Below are positions 43,897 to 54,862 of a stretch of 64,000 bases of DNA, piece by piece. A program made the translations under genes and the position numbers. A model generated the notes under the pieces. It ran no database searches. It saw nothing but the letters and a program-made list of their open reading frames with translations, and was not told the DNA's origin. This DNA comes from Haemaphysalis longicornis (Eukaryota; Arthropoda; Arachnida; Ixodida; Ixodidae): contig CM023457.1 in NCBI GenBank assembly GCA_013339765.2, forward strand, positions 71,861,578 to 71,925,577. Reading direction: 5' to 3'. Positions within the stretch are counted from its first letter, which is position 1. Each line of letters opens with the position of its first letter.

Positions 43897-46800
43897 CTAA
43901 TGACTAGGCTTCTTTTCCACTGCCTCCACTAGCCTTCTCAACAAAGCCTCTCTCACTTTCCTGGCCTCCTTTTTTTTCCTGTGCCTCCTCTCTGTGTTTT
44001 CCTCATTTAGGCGCATGGCATCAGCAAAAGTCTGCGCCAGTTGCTGCACATCGCGGCGTCGTCCCTTGGGGTCCTTTTGGTCCCTGGGTGCAGCAGCGCC
44101 CTGGCTTGTGGCATCAGCCTCAGGAGCCTCTCGTGGTGGTGGTTCTTCAGGAGGGCTGATAGGGTGAAAGAAAAAGCTATGAGTGCATCACAGGCATCAT
44201 GACTGGTTACTTATAACGGCACACTGGTCCATAGACTGAACTAAAATATTGAGAAACAAGCTTTAGAAAAGCTACACCTACTTACGTTGCGCAATACCTG
44301 CCTTGCAAACAAAAAAATCAAGCCTGTCTTTTTTGGGGAGCATGCTGTTCTGCATTTCTCATGCATTGGTGGTGCTAGCTACAAGTTGTATGAAGAGCAG
44401 GAGTGATGCTGTTTTTGTTGGCTGACATTAAACTTAGCAAGATGGGTGCCTGAAAAAGAGGTGACGTGCCTCGCTGTAGTGGAGTAAAAGCCAGTGCAAC
44501 ACTTCATTCAACAAATTAATAAGACGCACTTGTTCATTAGGTAACCTTATACAGGATCAGTTCGTTGAAAGTGCGGCGAAAGTACATCGTTGCGGCGGCC
44601 GCCGCATCTGAACGCATCCCCCGGTAAACAGCGCTAGACACGTGTACCTCCCGTCCAAAGTCTAGCCAAAACTAAGAAATGGTTTGTTGGTGCACAGATG
44701 ACATGTACTTACAGCCGGCGTTTAGGCAAAACCATCAAAGCCTTGTTCCTCTGACTCGCTAACACATAATTCCTCAACTTCAAATGGGAGTTCCGCAGGC
44801 GAATCGCTGTCGTCCTCCGACTAACTGATGTCTTCTTCGCCAACATCGTCACCACTCGCGGACGGGACCAGTCCGGCCTTTATGATCCCAGCTACAACTA
44901 TTGCGCCACATAAAGGGAAAACACCACGGCGGACCACCAGTAAATCCAACAGCCTCGGTTGCAAGTGTCTTCGCCTTGAGACCGAGCTGCACTGTACACG
45001 GCCCCCTGCCTTCGGTTCGTTGCTCGAGCACCCACATGCGCAGACCCTCCTCGAGCTCCAACCAGCGTGCGTTCTTGCCGCGGTTGGCCTCCTTTGTAGA
45101 TTTCAGTCTGGAGCACGCTGGTGACTTTGCGCCACTCCCGTATAATTTTCTCACTAACCTCGAACTGCCTTCCCGCTGCGCGGTTTCTATGTTCTTGGGC
45201 AAATGCAAGTGCACGTAGCTTGAACTTCGCATCATAACGTTTTCACCTCGTAGGCGGCGTATGGTTAGCGAGACCTAGGACACCACGCAAGGTAAATGCA
45301 CGACGGATGCTAGGCTTCACCTACGGGGGAAGCTCGACGCGAGCTGACACAAGATGTCACGGCGTTCGGAAGCGGCCCGAAAATTGAAACTTGTTAGCAG
45401 GAAGGCGTCATTTTAAAAAGTGCAGCACATTTACCTCCTTCAGAGTAAAACTGGCTGTAATAATTTATAAGCTTCATTTCGTTTTTGTAACCCCATTTGA
45501 TGTTACTGTGAATTTATTCCTAACTGTAGTTACTCTGCGTGGTGGACGGTGGCGCGCGGTTGCAGCAGGCCGCGGCAGGCCGTTATCCTCCCTGTTCTGT
45601 ACCGTTATTGTTGTTTTTGACCAGAAAAAGCTACCAATTGTTCGGTTTGACGTCCAGAGGCGACGTAGCGGCTATGAGAAACGCCGTAGCGCTGGCCTTC
45701 GGCTTCATTTAGACCATAGAAATGTGTCTCTTAACGTGCGCTGACATCACGCAGCACACAGGCACCTTTTCGAGCGCAGACCACGCGTAGGCGCCACGGA
45801 CCGGATTTACTCCTTACATAAGCCCAACCGGTGGATAAGACGCATCAAAAAAAATTTCAGAAAATCCGCGACTTATACTCGGGAAAATACGGTAATTCAT
45901 CAAAAGACGGATATATATATATATTGCAGCGAACAATGTATGTGTTTGCTGATTTATTGTTTGTTTTTCCTGCGGGGCCACGCCCGGCTGTGTTATCGCA
46001 TTCCAAGCAAAGCGCGTTTTCCATTCTTTATTTTTATGCCGCACGGGTTATCACATTCAGATAAGCAAACGGTTTCGCCCTAACTTCGCTAGCCCAGAAT
46101 AATCGTCTGTGATCTACAATGTTCTGGATGTCAATCGACGGTTCCAGAAACACTCGCGCCGAAAGATAAAAACCTGCAGAGCAGACGCCTCCGCATTTAA
46201 TTCTGCGACGCTCGCTGACGCAAATCACTTTGTTGACCGCTGCTTCGCCGCCTCTGTATTCTTTTGACTTGTTAGGGGAGCACAAGTTCGCTCCAATAAA
46301 CTTGTTTCTCCTTCAAGACAACTGCGTCGTCCTTGGCTTCGTGACATTATCTGCGAGTTATTCAAACCTGGTGTTGGACAGTGTACGGCCAGGTCCAGCA
46401 ACAAATTGGGGCCTGAAATGATGCTGCTTCTCCAGGATTCTTGACAGCTGCCTGTATTTTACAAATGATCAGGGCCGCAGCTAGAGAAACAGTGGCAAAT
46501 AAAATCTAAGCTTAACAATTACTCACCCCTGCAACGGCATACGCCTCCTTCCTCGATCTCCGTGCTGTGGGTCTGAAGCCCTCTTGTACGCTCTTTCGAG
46601 TGATTTCCACTTGCTATCAGCTTGAATCGGGGTGATTATGTCATCCGGGAATTTCACGTTCATGTACTTCGCCACGTCCTCCCACATTGCCTTTTTGGTG
46701 CGAAAAAGTTTCGCACCGTCGCAGAGCCTGGCCTGCATGGTACAAAATAGAACGCACAAAATGTAAACAAACTTTGTTTCACGAATGCAGACAAATTGTG

Positions 46801-47619
46801 TTTTCACTGTTTCCTTGCCCTTCAGCACTTTCCTTTGTTTCATGCTACATATACACTTGTCTCAGATATAAAATGAGACCTGACATATGTGGCCAGCCAC
46901 GTATATGTACGTAAGCGCATAGAATTATGCAATTTCAAAAGATGTCTCGAACGCTACGCGAACGATACAGTGCGGGAAAACATGAGCGAAATACGTAATC
47001 CAAGAATTACATCGTGCTTTCCGACATAAGACGCCGGAGTGCGAGAATAAAACACACAGACGTACGCACCTCACACAGCTCAATGAAATGAACCGTCTTT
47101 TTGAAGCTCCAGCCAGGCTCGTCGTCGTCGCCTCCGGTAGCGCCGCAAACGTCCGCCGGGTGATGGTTCGTGTCACCGGGACGGCCCGGCGCCACGGCAG
47201 CAGCCACTTCGTCGGAAAAATCGGCCGCCTGCACGTTTGCACTCGCCAGGCCCAGCTGCTCCGGCGGTACAAGAATGGGCACCCCGTCTGCGTGTATAAT
47301 ATATGTGTTGGCATATACAAGTACCGCAAGCTTTTGTCAGTATACATGCATTGACGGACCAGAGGCAACCACATTAAGCAACATTGCCAGCAGGTGCACA
47401 GCCGGAACATTATGCAGTAAGCCAAAAGCGATTTGTTGAGTATTCCCAGCGGTTGCCCAACTCAAACCGCGCGAACTCGCACATGCCAAACGTAATTAAC
47501 GCACCTTCTCTGATACACACGACTTCCCTTCCTTGCCAGATGAGCTCACCAGTCTCACTGATAACCGGGTGCAGCTCCTGTGTGCGGCCGTCTTCGCTCA
47601 CCACAGTAAACTTTGCCAT
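43897..47619 (-). CDS. Harbinger Myb/SANT-like DNA-binding protein (four exons, 265 codons)
   Basis: Exons on minus are 47,619-47,505, 47,287-47,070, 46,732-46,527 and 44,155-43,897. All introns are GT..AG, and the lengths 115+218+206+259 = 798 give one frame with a stop. It starts MAKFTVVSEDGRTQELHPVI. Residues about 98-165 form the Myb/SANT-like (trihelix-type) domain: W98 in PGWSFKKTVHFIELCE, then RTKKAMWEDVAKYM, then QADSKWKSLERAYKRASD, the three aromatic-centred helices. The end (about 231-265) is a charged helix, NTERRHRKKKEARKVREALL to EAVEKK, like the C-termini of other Harbinger Myb-like proteins. Such proteins bind the transposon ends and bring the transposase into the nucleus. Intron 3 (2.4 kb) holds a solo LTR and an HTH fragment. 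The frame is intact. Confidence 0.88.
44700..45240 (-). pseudogene. CENP-B/Brk-type helix-turn-helix protein fragment, frameshifted
   Basis: Minus-strand frames read KFKLRALAFAQEHRNRAAGR and QFEVSEKIIREWRKV, then, after a frameshift near 45,100, GKNARWLELEEGLRMWVLEQ and GRGPCTVQLGLKAKTLATE. This is the Brk/CENP-B-type DNA-binding head found in many tick transposon-derived proteins. An acidic C-terminal part, SDSPAELPFEVEELCVSESE, lies around 44,715-44,820. The central catalytic (DDE) part of a pogo-like transposase is absent, so this may be a stand-alone HTH protein or a deleted element. It lies inside intron 3 of the Harbinger Myb-like gene, on the same strand. The sequence near 45,840-45,895 (TACCGTATTTTCCCGAGTAT on minus) resembles a DNA-transposon end and may be its terminus. 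Confidence 0.65.
45925..46345 (+). repeat. Solo gypsy LTR
   Basis: This 421-bp sequence is the reverse complement of the LTRs at 5,316 and 25,573. It runs from TGCAGCGAAC to TTCGTGACA, with CCAATAAAC on plus. No internal gypsy sequence follows on either side, so it is what remains after LTR-LTR recombination. The flanks ATAT and TTAT could be a decayed 4-bp TSD. It lies antisense in intron 3 of the Myb-like gene. Confidence 0.9.
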
Positions 47620-48960
47620 TTTTGAACAAGTTTTTTCGCGGCCGCCTTCGTGTCGTCTGGTCGCGTCACACAGCGCAAAACAAAATGGTGGCCTATGTTT
47701 GAAGTGCTCGCGGTTTTTATCGGCGGGTCACGGGAACTCACAAAAATGAGCATGCAACGTTGTGCAGTTCTGTGCAGCCATTTTGGTTTAAAAAATGGAA
47801 ACGTGCAAGTGGGCGGAGCCACGCTTCTCCTGCAGTGGTAAAAAAAATGAACATTATGCTGCACTGCTTGCACCAGGTTGCACCAGTGCAGCCAGTTCAG
47901 GTAAAAAAAATGCCTCTAATATTGCCCCGGCTTACGGTGCCGCGAAATGTGCGGCAATTTGCAGCAGGCGCAGTTTCGCATGCGCGCTGTTTAAAGCATG
48001 TTTCCTACCGAAACAAATTATGGTTTCAACTGCTTCCAAGTCAGCGATCATGGAACATACAAATAACATGCAGTATTTTGCATTTATGTTTGGCAATAAA
48101 ATCAAAATTATTTGTTTGACGTAACCGCAACATAAGAGGCCAGTACAAGCCTCTCCATGACAAAGAAACCCGATTGCATGGCATTTGTCCATACTTGTCC
48201 TAGTAAACTGTTCGGTCACATGATCGAACTCAAGAGAAAAATAACAATGATAAGTGACTATTTAGTTCATTACAGCGCTGATTGCAGTCGAGCTTGACGA
48301 ATGAGTGAATCGGCGACATCGGTGCGCTCCGCGGTTATCAGGCGTAGCACTTCGCTGCTCTTATGTGTCATAGAAGCGATGGTCGCGGCCGTCTTTTTCT
48401 GTGATCACGTCATAAACTTGTAACATAGCAGCAGACGATGGCGTTGCGGCGGTGGCGGCAGGGAAGGTGATAACGCAACAAAGCTTGCATTGAAGCAGAG
48501 AGCCCAGCTATGTTAATAAAAGCGATTGAAAGAAATAAATAGATACGAAAAAAAATTGTGTGATGTTCTTTAGCTCGACATCCGCCTTTCGCTCGCTTTT
48601 GGATTATCGTTAATCGATCGCCTTGTGGTGTTGGTGCCAAATCTGACCTCCAGAAATGTGTTTTTCTTGATAGCCTCAGCTACCGTCTTAATTTTTATAG
48701 TATATGCCAAGTGTTTTTTTATCTTTCTTGCACAATATTTGATACCTTGGTTGCGATCTTTATGAGTGACTCGTCAAATTATATTTGCATGTCGTCATAG
48801 CTATAGGTGCAGCACGGCACTGATTGCTTACTTCGTGCTTACGCAAAAAAACATGGGCGAAATGCCGGCAATTAGTGCAGTCGAGAATAGGGCCCTAGGA
48901 CCCTTAAAGAAGCATTTTTACAGGCGCAAGTCCAATTGATCCAATCCAAAAACGCAGTGT

Positions 48961-48987
48961 CTAGAGTGCCGTCCGACGGCACTCTAG
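48961..48987. repeat. 27-bp palindrome, half-repeated nearby
   Basis: CTAGAGTGCCGTC, a central C, then its exact reverse complement. CTAGAGTGCCGTCCGACG occurs again at 49,007-49,024. It may be the terminal repeat of a small element starting next to F3's end. Confidence 0.85.
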
Positions 48988-49062
48988 CTGATCGTTGCAG
49001 GCATGACTAGAGTGCCGTCCGACGACATTCGAATATTTAACACTAGGCTAGCACCGCACAAA

Positions 49063-49135
49063 GAGTCTGTGGTTGTAGGGTAGAGGATCCGTCTTAGCGT
49101 ATTGATCCTGAAGTCGGTGGTTCGACACCGCGTCT
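49063..49135 (+). other. Weak tRNA-like sequence
   Basis: GGTTCGACACC is a good Pol III B box. TGGTTGTAGGGTAGAGG some 50 bases upstream is a poor A box. The stems do not fold into a full cloverleaf by eye. It is possibly a tRNA-derived repeat head. Confidence 0.3.
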
Positions 49136-50771
49136 TGCATTGGCTTTTTTGTTTTCATTCTTTATTTGAAGTGTTTTTTGTGCCTTAGGTTAGTTTTGGT
49201 GTTTTAAATGATTTCTTTGTGTGGGTTAGGTTAGCTTATGTAATGTTTAGGTTGGGTTGCCAAGCTTTACGTTATCTAGAGCGATGTACTGCCAGACGCG
49301 CAATTTTGTCATAAAACGCCGGTGGACGTCGATACAGTTGAGTGCTTATAAAACCGTCGGACGCACACTAGACACAGCCATCCAAAATTGTAGAACCGAA
49401 CCGCAGCAAACTTCAAAAATCGCGCGCTGAACGGTCACTCAAAAAAAGATAAAAAGCCGTTAAAAATTTTAAGTAAAGGAGTAATTTATTTCATTTATTA
49501 AAAACTTGGCTTATAAAACGTTTTTTGCTTTTTATTATGCGAAAATATTTTACTCTTTAGTTTATGCGTTTGTGGTAGTAGTTTTCAGCACCACCAGGGG
49601 TCCCTCTGTCGTTTCAATTCAAACACAACAACCGTTGGTGCATCCGACTAAAACATGGAGGAAAGAAAAGGTTAGGAGAGGCTCTGACGTCACATTTGCG
49701 AAGCCGAGTCCCACCATGACTTGAACCCACAGAGCCCAGCACTCTATCCTATCATCCTTTGCTGTCTCCGGTTTGATTTGACTAACATGGCGTCACCCTG
49801 TCCTCCCGCTTCGAAGCGAAAACAGCTTCGTCGCTAATTCCTCGGTGCGATGTCATGTTCTAAGCTGTTGATTTCGTCTTCAATTTGCCCATTCTAACCC
49901 CAACCCAAAGTTTCAATCGAAAAACGGCCTTCGTTTTTGAGATAGAAGGACGATTTTTCAGCTCTTAAGCCTGGCAAAGTAGCGTTTGTCGTCGTCATAG
50001 CAACAGGCTCGCGGGATGGCGAACGCAGACGACGGGAGCATTGTTTGGGGTCGTACAGCACTGCGGTCTTTGCGCGCTACGTCTCAGCAGCGATAAATTT
50101 CACTTCACTTCACAACGAAGAAACACAAAGTGAGCGAAGAACGAACTGTGGCTCTCGCCAACGCTGAGCAAAGGGGATTTTCCCGGCAGGTCGCCGGCGG
50201 TGGCAGCGGCACGCTCCGTCGATCTCGACGCGACGTAAGCGTTGCTGCGGCTGGGTAGAAGTTAAGGCCGCCTGCGACGGCGGAGTTTTCAGACTGGCCT
50301 AATTTAAAAATGTTTTTCGTAGCGACTGCGCTGGTTTGCAAGCGTAGCGAGGCAGCCACATACCAAGCGCCTTAAAAATTTGTCCGTTCTATTCGACCAG
50401 ATTTGGCCGCAGCAGTTGTAAACAAGTAAGCAACATTGTCCATGGGCTTAAGAAAAATGACGTCACTTCATCCACACTTTTTGCAATGCATTGGGATGCT
50501 ATGGGCCTCTCGTGAGTATTCATTCCTCCATAGACTAAAACCTGACCACAACCGCCGCCAAATCGGCCTAAACACACCCAACTATGGTGGCAACGCTGTC
50601 TTTTTGGCCTCAAAATCTCCTCAACTTTGGTGTGAAAAATCGAGGGGGTTTGTCCATGCTGACAACGCTGATAACGTTGTTTTGTACTTTTCTTGTTCGT
50701 CCGTCCGTGCTTTTGCGGCACCGTTTCAACTGAACGGACGGACAGCCTGGCCTGTATGGGGTCGTGGTTTG

Positions 50772-50930
50772 AAATGGCAGCTGTTATTCCAGCTGATGTT
50801 CCTAGGGTGCTACCGAGCCTCACGCCAGACCGCGCCTCAACTTCAAACATTCAGCTTCGACGACGCAAAGGCGGAGACTTTGTGGCGGTCTACGTCGGTG
50901 GTAGCGACAAGCTCGTCAGGAGGTAAGTGT
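50772..50930 (+). CDS. Putative first coding exon of an unidentified gene
   Basis: ATG at 50,772 opens MAAVIPADVPRVLPSLTPDR, then ASTSNIQLRRRKGGDFVAVY and VGGSDKLVRR. A good splice donor GTCAGGAG|GTAAGTG lies at about 50,924. The composition looks like real coding sequence (varied residues, no low-complexity run), and the upstream 900 bases are CG-rich. I do not recognise the protein. I could not find the next exon with confidence in the following kilobases, which contain a microsatellite and a foldback element. The call could be wrong: the open frame is short, and the upstream frame (from 50,693) is also open. Confidence 0.35.
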
Positions 50931-51317
50931 CTAATCATGTCATATTGCACTTTTTATACCCCGAAGAAAACACACAAGGTGTTGCTGGCTTAAGGGCTGG
51001 TGGTAGAAGTGTAGGTTCATTTTAAAGTGGGTAAGCTAAGTGCCATATTTCTTGCGTATTATGGCACGTAGCACCAGGAAGCATAGCATCGTGATTTTTT
51101 TTCTTACGGGCTCATATGCGTAACTGAGCTCGAATCTGCTAGCTATGGTGTCACTATGCTTACTACAGGTGACAGGTATTACAACGAGGTGAACGTTCAC
51201 AGCCTCAGTAAGCAGAACAGGGGTTCTGGGTTGCATCCACAAATGCAAAGCGGGCACAGTTACGGAGGTATTTCCACTACAGCCGAAAATTTCCACTACA
51301 GCCGGTGCACATGTACA

Positions 51318-51457
51318 AGTGGCCGACGGGTGACCTGCGCTGTTTCTAAAGGGAGGCAGACCTACCTCAAGAGACTGCTTGAGTACGAGTGGCCGACGGG
51401 TGACCTGCGCTGTTTCTAAAGAGAGACAGACCTACCTCACGAGACTGCTTGTCGATG
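51318..51457. repeat. Tandem duplication of a 70-bp unit
   Basis: Two consecutive 70-bp copies start AGTGGCCGACGGGTGACCTG (51,318 and 51,388) and differ at only a few positions. Confidence 0.95.
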
Positions 51458-51587
51458 CCTTGGGCCAAGGGCATCACTGTTCTCGTCGCTGGTGTAAGTA
51501 TTTCGCGAAACCTGCGTTTCGCAGCCTGTCTTTCGTAGAGACAGTGCAGTCAAAGTATATTCCTGTTGAGAAGCTGGATTATATAAG

Positions 51588-52576
<989 letters not shown>

Positions 52577-53140
52577 TGTACAGTGCTCAGCGATTGACAC
52601 GCGATACTCGGAGCGCGTGGCTGCGGTGCTTGTTGCGCCACAGGTGAGCGCTTGTGAAAGCGAGCTGATGCATTGTGGTATACGATGAGGGTTAGAGCGT
52701 TCGTGACGCATGCTTAGTGCATCCGGGGGAGAGCCCTTCAGTGTGTGGTTCTAGACGGCACCATAGGGGTGCTACATGCCATGGCTTCAAAACGCTGCGC
52801 CTGCGTGCTGCGCCGCGCCATGCGAAGCTGGGCGAGCTGGCACCACGCGCATTATGAAGAATTTGAATGCACATTGATCGCGATGTGTTATCGTGGCGCG
52901 GCGCAGCACGCAGGCGCAGCGTTTTGAAGCCATGGCATGTAGCACCCCTATGGCGCCGCCAAGAACCACACACTGAAGGGCTGTCTCCCGGATGCACTAA
53001 GCATGCGTCAGAAAGCTCTCACCCTCACCGTATACCACAATGCGTCAGCTCGCTTTCACAGGCGCTCACCTGTGGCGCAGCAAGCACCGGCAGCCACGCG
53101 CTCCGAGTATCGCGTTTCAATCGCTTAGTGCTGTACACAG
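52577..53140. mobile_element. Foldback (long inverted repeat) element, 0.56 kb
   Basis: Two arms of about 240 bp (52,577-52,818 and 52,893-53,140) are reverse complements with scattered mismatches, around a spacer of about 75 bp. Landmarks include TACTCGGAGCGCG and its complement CGCGCTCCGAGTA, and ATGGCTTCAAAACGCTGCGC and its complement. This is the form of a foldback MITE. Frames such as 52,867-53,172 are shadows of the arms. Confidence 0.88.
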
Positions 53141-54055
53141 TCACTGGCCAATTTTTTTGGAATGTCCAATAACTCGAAAGCATCATTGGCACTGCCTTCT
53201 ACCCGGTTGTGCCAGTGTATAACGACGTCTGAAATTTCCTACGGTTAAGTTATTCGCCATCTGATTTTTCTGACTTATCCTTTGCTGCGACGAGACGTCC
53301 AAAATGGCCGTAATCGCAGCAGCCCCATTTCTGTTCTCTTTATCCCACAGCCTTTAAGTACAATTTTCACGTTCCACCCTCGGCCAACTTCTTCAGAGCA
53401 GCTCTTTCTCTTCCTTCACAAGACGCATTACAAGTTTCTCCGTTGTGGGTTACTACCAGTGAGATTGCGTTATCCGCGCACATTCGTTCTTTCAATTGCT
53501 TTCACATTCCTTTTTTTATACTAAGTAACTTCAAATGAACCAATATATTGGGTTTTAGCTTTCAATTATCAAGCAATTTTTTCTACTGAATTGCATGTAA
53601 AATTACTGGGACCTGAACATCACTTCCAATTAACTGGCTTGCTCCAGCGATTTAAAAGAGGTGAGGTACACTACTGGTTGTATGACCTTTACTTTAATGT
53701 AAGGTTTGCAGCAAGTAATAACTCTTGGTTTCTTACTCATACCACCACATTGATGGGAAAGTTCTTTCCAGATTATAAATTTTGCACAGGTAGCATTGCA
53801 GTTCAGCCAACATTGGCTGCAAGAGTTTCACTTTTGTGCAAGGCTTTTTTGGTACGCTTTCTTACATGGCTTTAATGTCGTGCTAAAAAACGTACCCCAA
53901 GGAACAAGCCATGGAGTGAGGCTTGAAAGTTTGCATGTTGTGCGGCAGAGCCAACTTTTATTTCTCTATTGATGATGATGAAGTGGTTGTTGGGGGGGGG
54001 GGGGGGGGACAGAGGCCGGTAACTGTCTGGCGTTTCTCTATTAATAAGCTTAAAA
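53141..54055. other. 0.9 kb without a recognisable gene; 17-G run
   Basis: The ORF at 53,591-53,875 (94 codons) has no motif I recognise. A run of 17 G lies at 53,992-54,008. Confidence 0.5.
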
Positions 54056-54862
54056 TCAGACCTTGAAGTGAACCAGAGAACAGTAGACCGTTTGCCCTTT
54101 GGAGCGCATGGAAAAACAACTAACGAAGCAGTGCATAGAGGAATGGCCTGAGCGGCGTTTGCAGTTCGAGAAGCTCAGAGTAAAATATGTTTTGAGAGGA
54201 GGCTGAAGAGCAATGGATCGATGTAGGTGGAGAGCTAAGGTTTTCAGGTACATATACATGAAATGCCTGGACACGCAGTGGCTAAGGAGGACTAGATGAA
54301 ATGCAGAAACAACAGTGGAGAAGCTAATACAGACAAAGTAACCAAAGGAGGCAAGACAGATAGAAATGAATAAATGGAGAGAAGAAATGGAAGCTAAAAC
54401 GTCGTTAGAAATGTACAGGGCTGAGAAATTGGACAATAGAAAGAAAAATTTCTACGATAATTTTAAGGGAAGCATTTGCTTCTTGAGGCGAGGACAGATG
54501 GCTTGCGAACTAAGAGCTTTGTGGGGAAGATCTACACAAAGTGATGGGGTATGCGCGGTCTGCGGAAAAGAAACAAACTATGTGGCACATAGTGTTTGAA
54601 TGCGAGGGTATCCATAAAAACCTAGAGAAAAATGCTTGGCTTCCAGAAGCCGCAGGGTTTCAGGGTAGCACAGAGGAAGTCAATTTCAGGGCTGTCGAGG
54701 CGACAAAGAGAAGATTAGAATGCTGGTAGACGAAAAGCAGACGGGAATATTAAATGCGTGTAAAACACAGGTATATTAGTTGTTTTTTTTGGTAAGATGA
54801 CATGTCATCACCCCACCACAAAAGGGATACCACTATAAGTCCATCATTATCATTATTAATGA
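54056..54862 (+). mobile_element. 3' end of a further LINE family, decayed
   Basis: Plus-strand frames contain LEVNQRTVDRLPFGAHGKTT, KTTNEAVHREWPERRLQFEK, then WREEMEAKTSLEMYRAEKL (54,366 on), CELRALWGRSTQSDGVCAVC and, after a frame change, ECEGIHKNLEKNAWLPEAAG and VEATKRRLECW. I know this order (GAHGKTxNEAV, W-x2-xMxxK-SLxxY, CxxCG...HxxxxC) from the C-terminal region of tick LINE proteins. A stretch rich in CATTATCATTATTA ends it near 54,862. RT itself is missing, so this is a 5'-truncated copy. Confidence 0.7.

Larger units (their letters stand above)
36394..47917 (+). mobile_element. PIF/Harbinger DNA transposon, apparently complete, 11.5 kb
   Basis: Terminal inverted repeats AGAAGCATTTTTTT (left) and AGAGGCATTTTTTT (right, reverse complement) mark the ends. 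The flanks are AGT and AAT, and F1 has a single AAT at the same point, which gives a 3-bp TSD with one mutation. Inside are two convergent spliced genes, a transposase on plus and a Myb/SANT-like protein on minus, the two-gene set that defines autonomous Harbinger elements. Both read through without stops when introns are removed. Subterminal GTGCAG motifs repeat near both ends (36,405-36,460 and about 47,855-47,900). The element is unusually long, swollen by a tandem array, a solo LTR and other insertions. Confidence 0.9.
35931..48895 (-). mobile_element. TIR element F, copy F3, split by the Harbinger element
   Basis: The left part 35,931-36,393 is the reverse of F1 from its right end. The right part 47,918-48,895 continues the reverse of F1 to its other end (…gcagtcgagaatagggccc). 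The break falls within F1's 'ggcacaatattgcc' and is filled by the 11.5-kb Harbinger element. Without it F3 is about 1,441 bp, matching F1. Confidence 0.93.
48896..50771. other. 1.9 kb without a recognisable gene; short palindromes and tRNA-like piece
   Basis: It holds a 27-bp palindrome at 48,961-48,987 with a half copy at 49,007-49,024, a weak tRNA-like sequence at 49,063-49,135 and three scattered TTAGGTTAG/TTAGGTT words at 49,186-49,260. From about 49,800 the sequence is rich in CG and without long ORFs, which could be promoter-like sequence for the exon at 50,772, but nothing proves it. Confidence 0.45.

Noticed and set aside
49186..49260. TTAGGTTAG words, considered as telomeric repeat
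   Set aside because: Only three scattered copies with other bases between. This is not a telomere array or a convincing interstitial telomere.
52867..53172. 101-codon ORFs on both strands
   Set aside because: They lie in the two arms of the foldback element and mirror one another.
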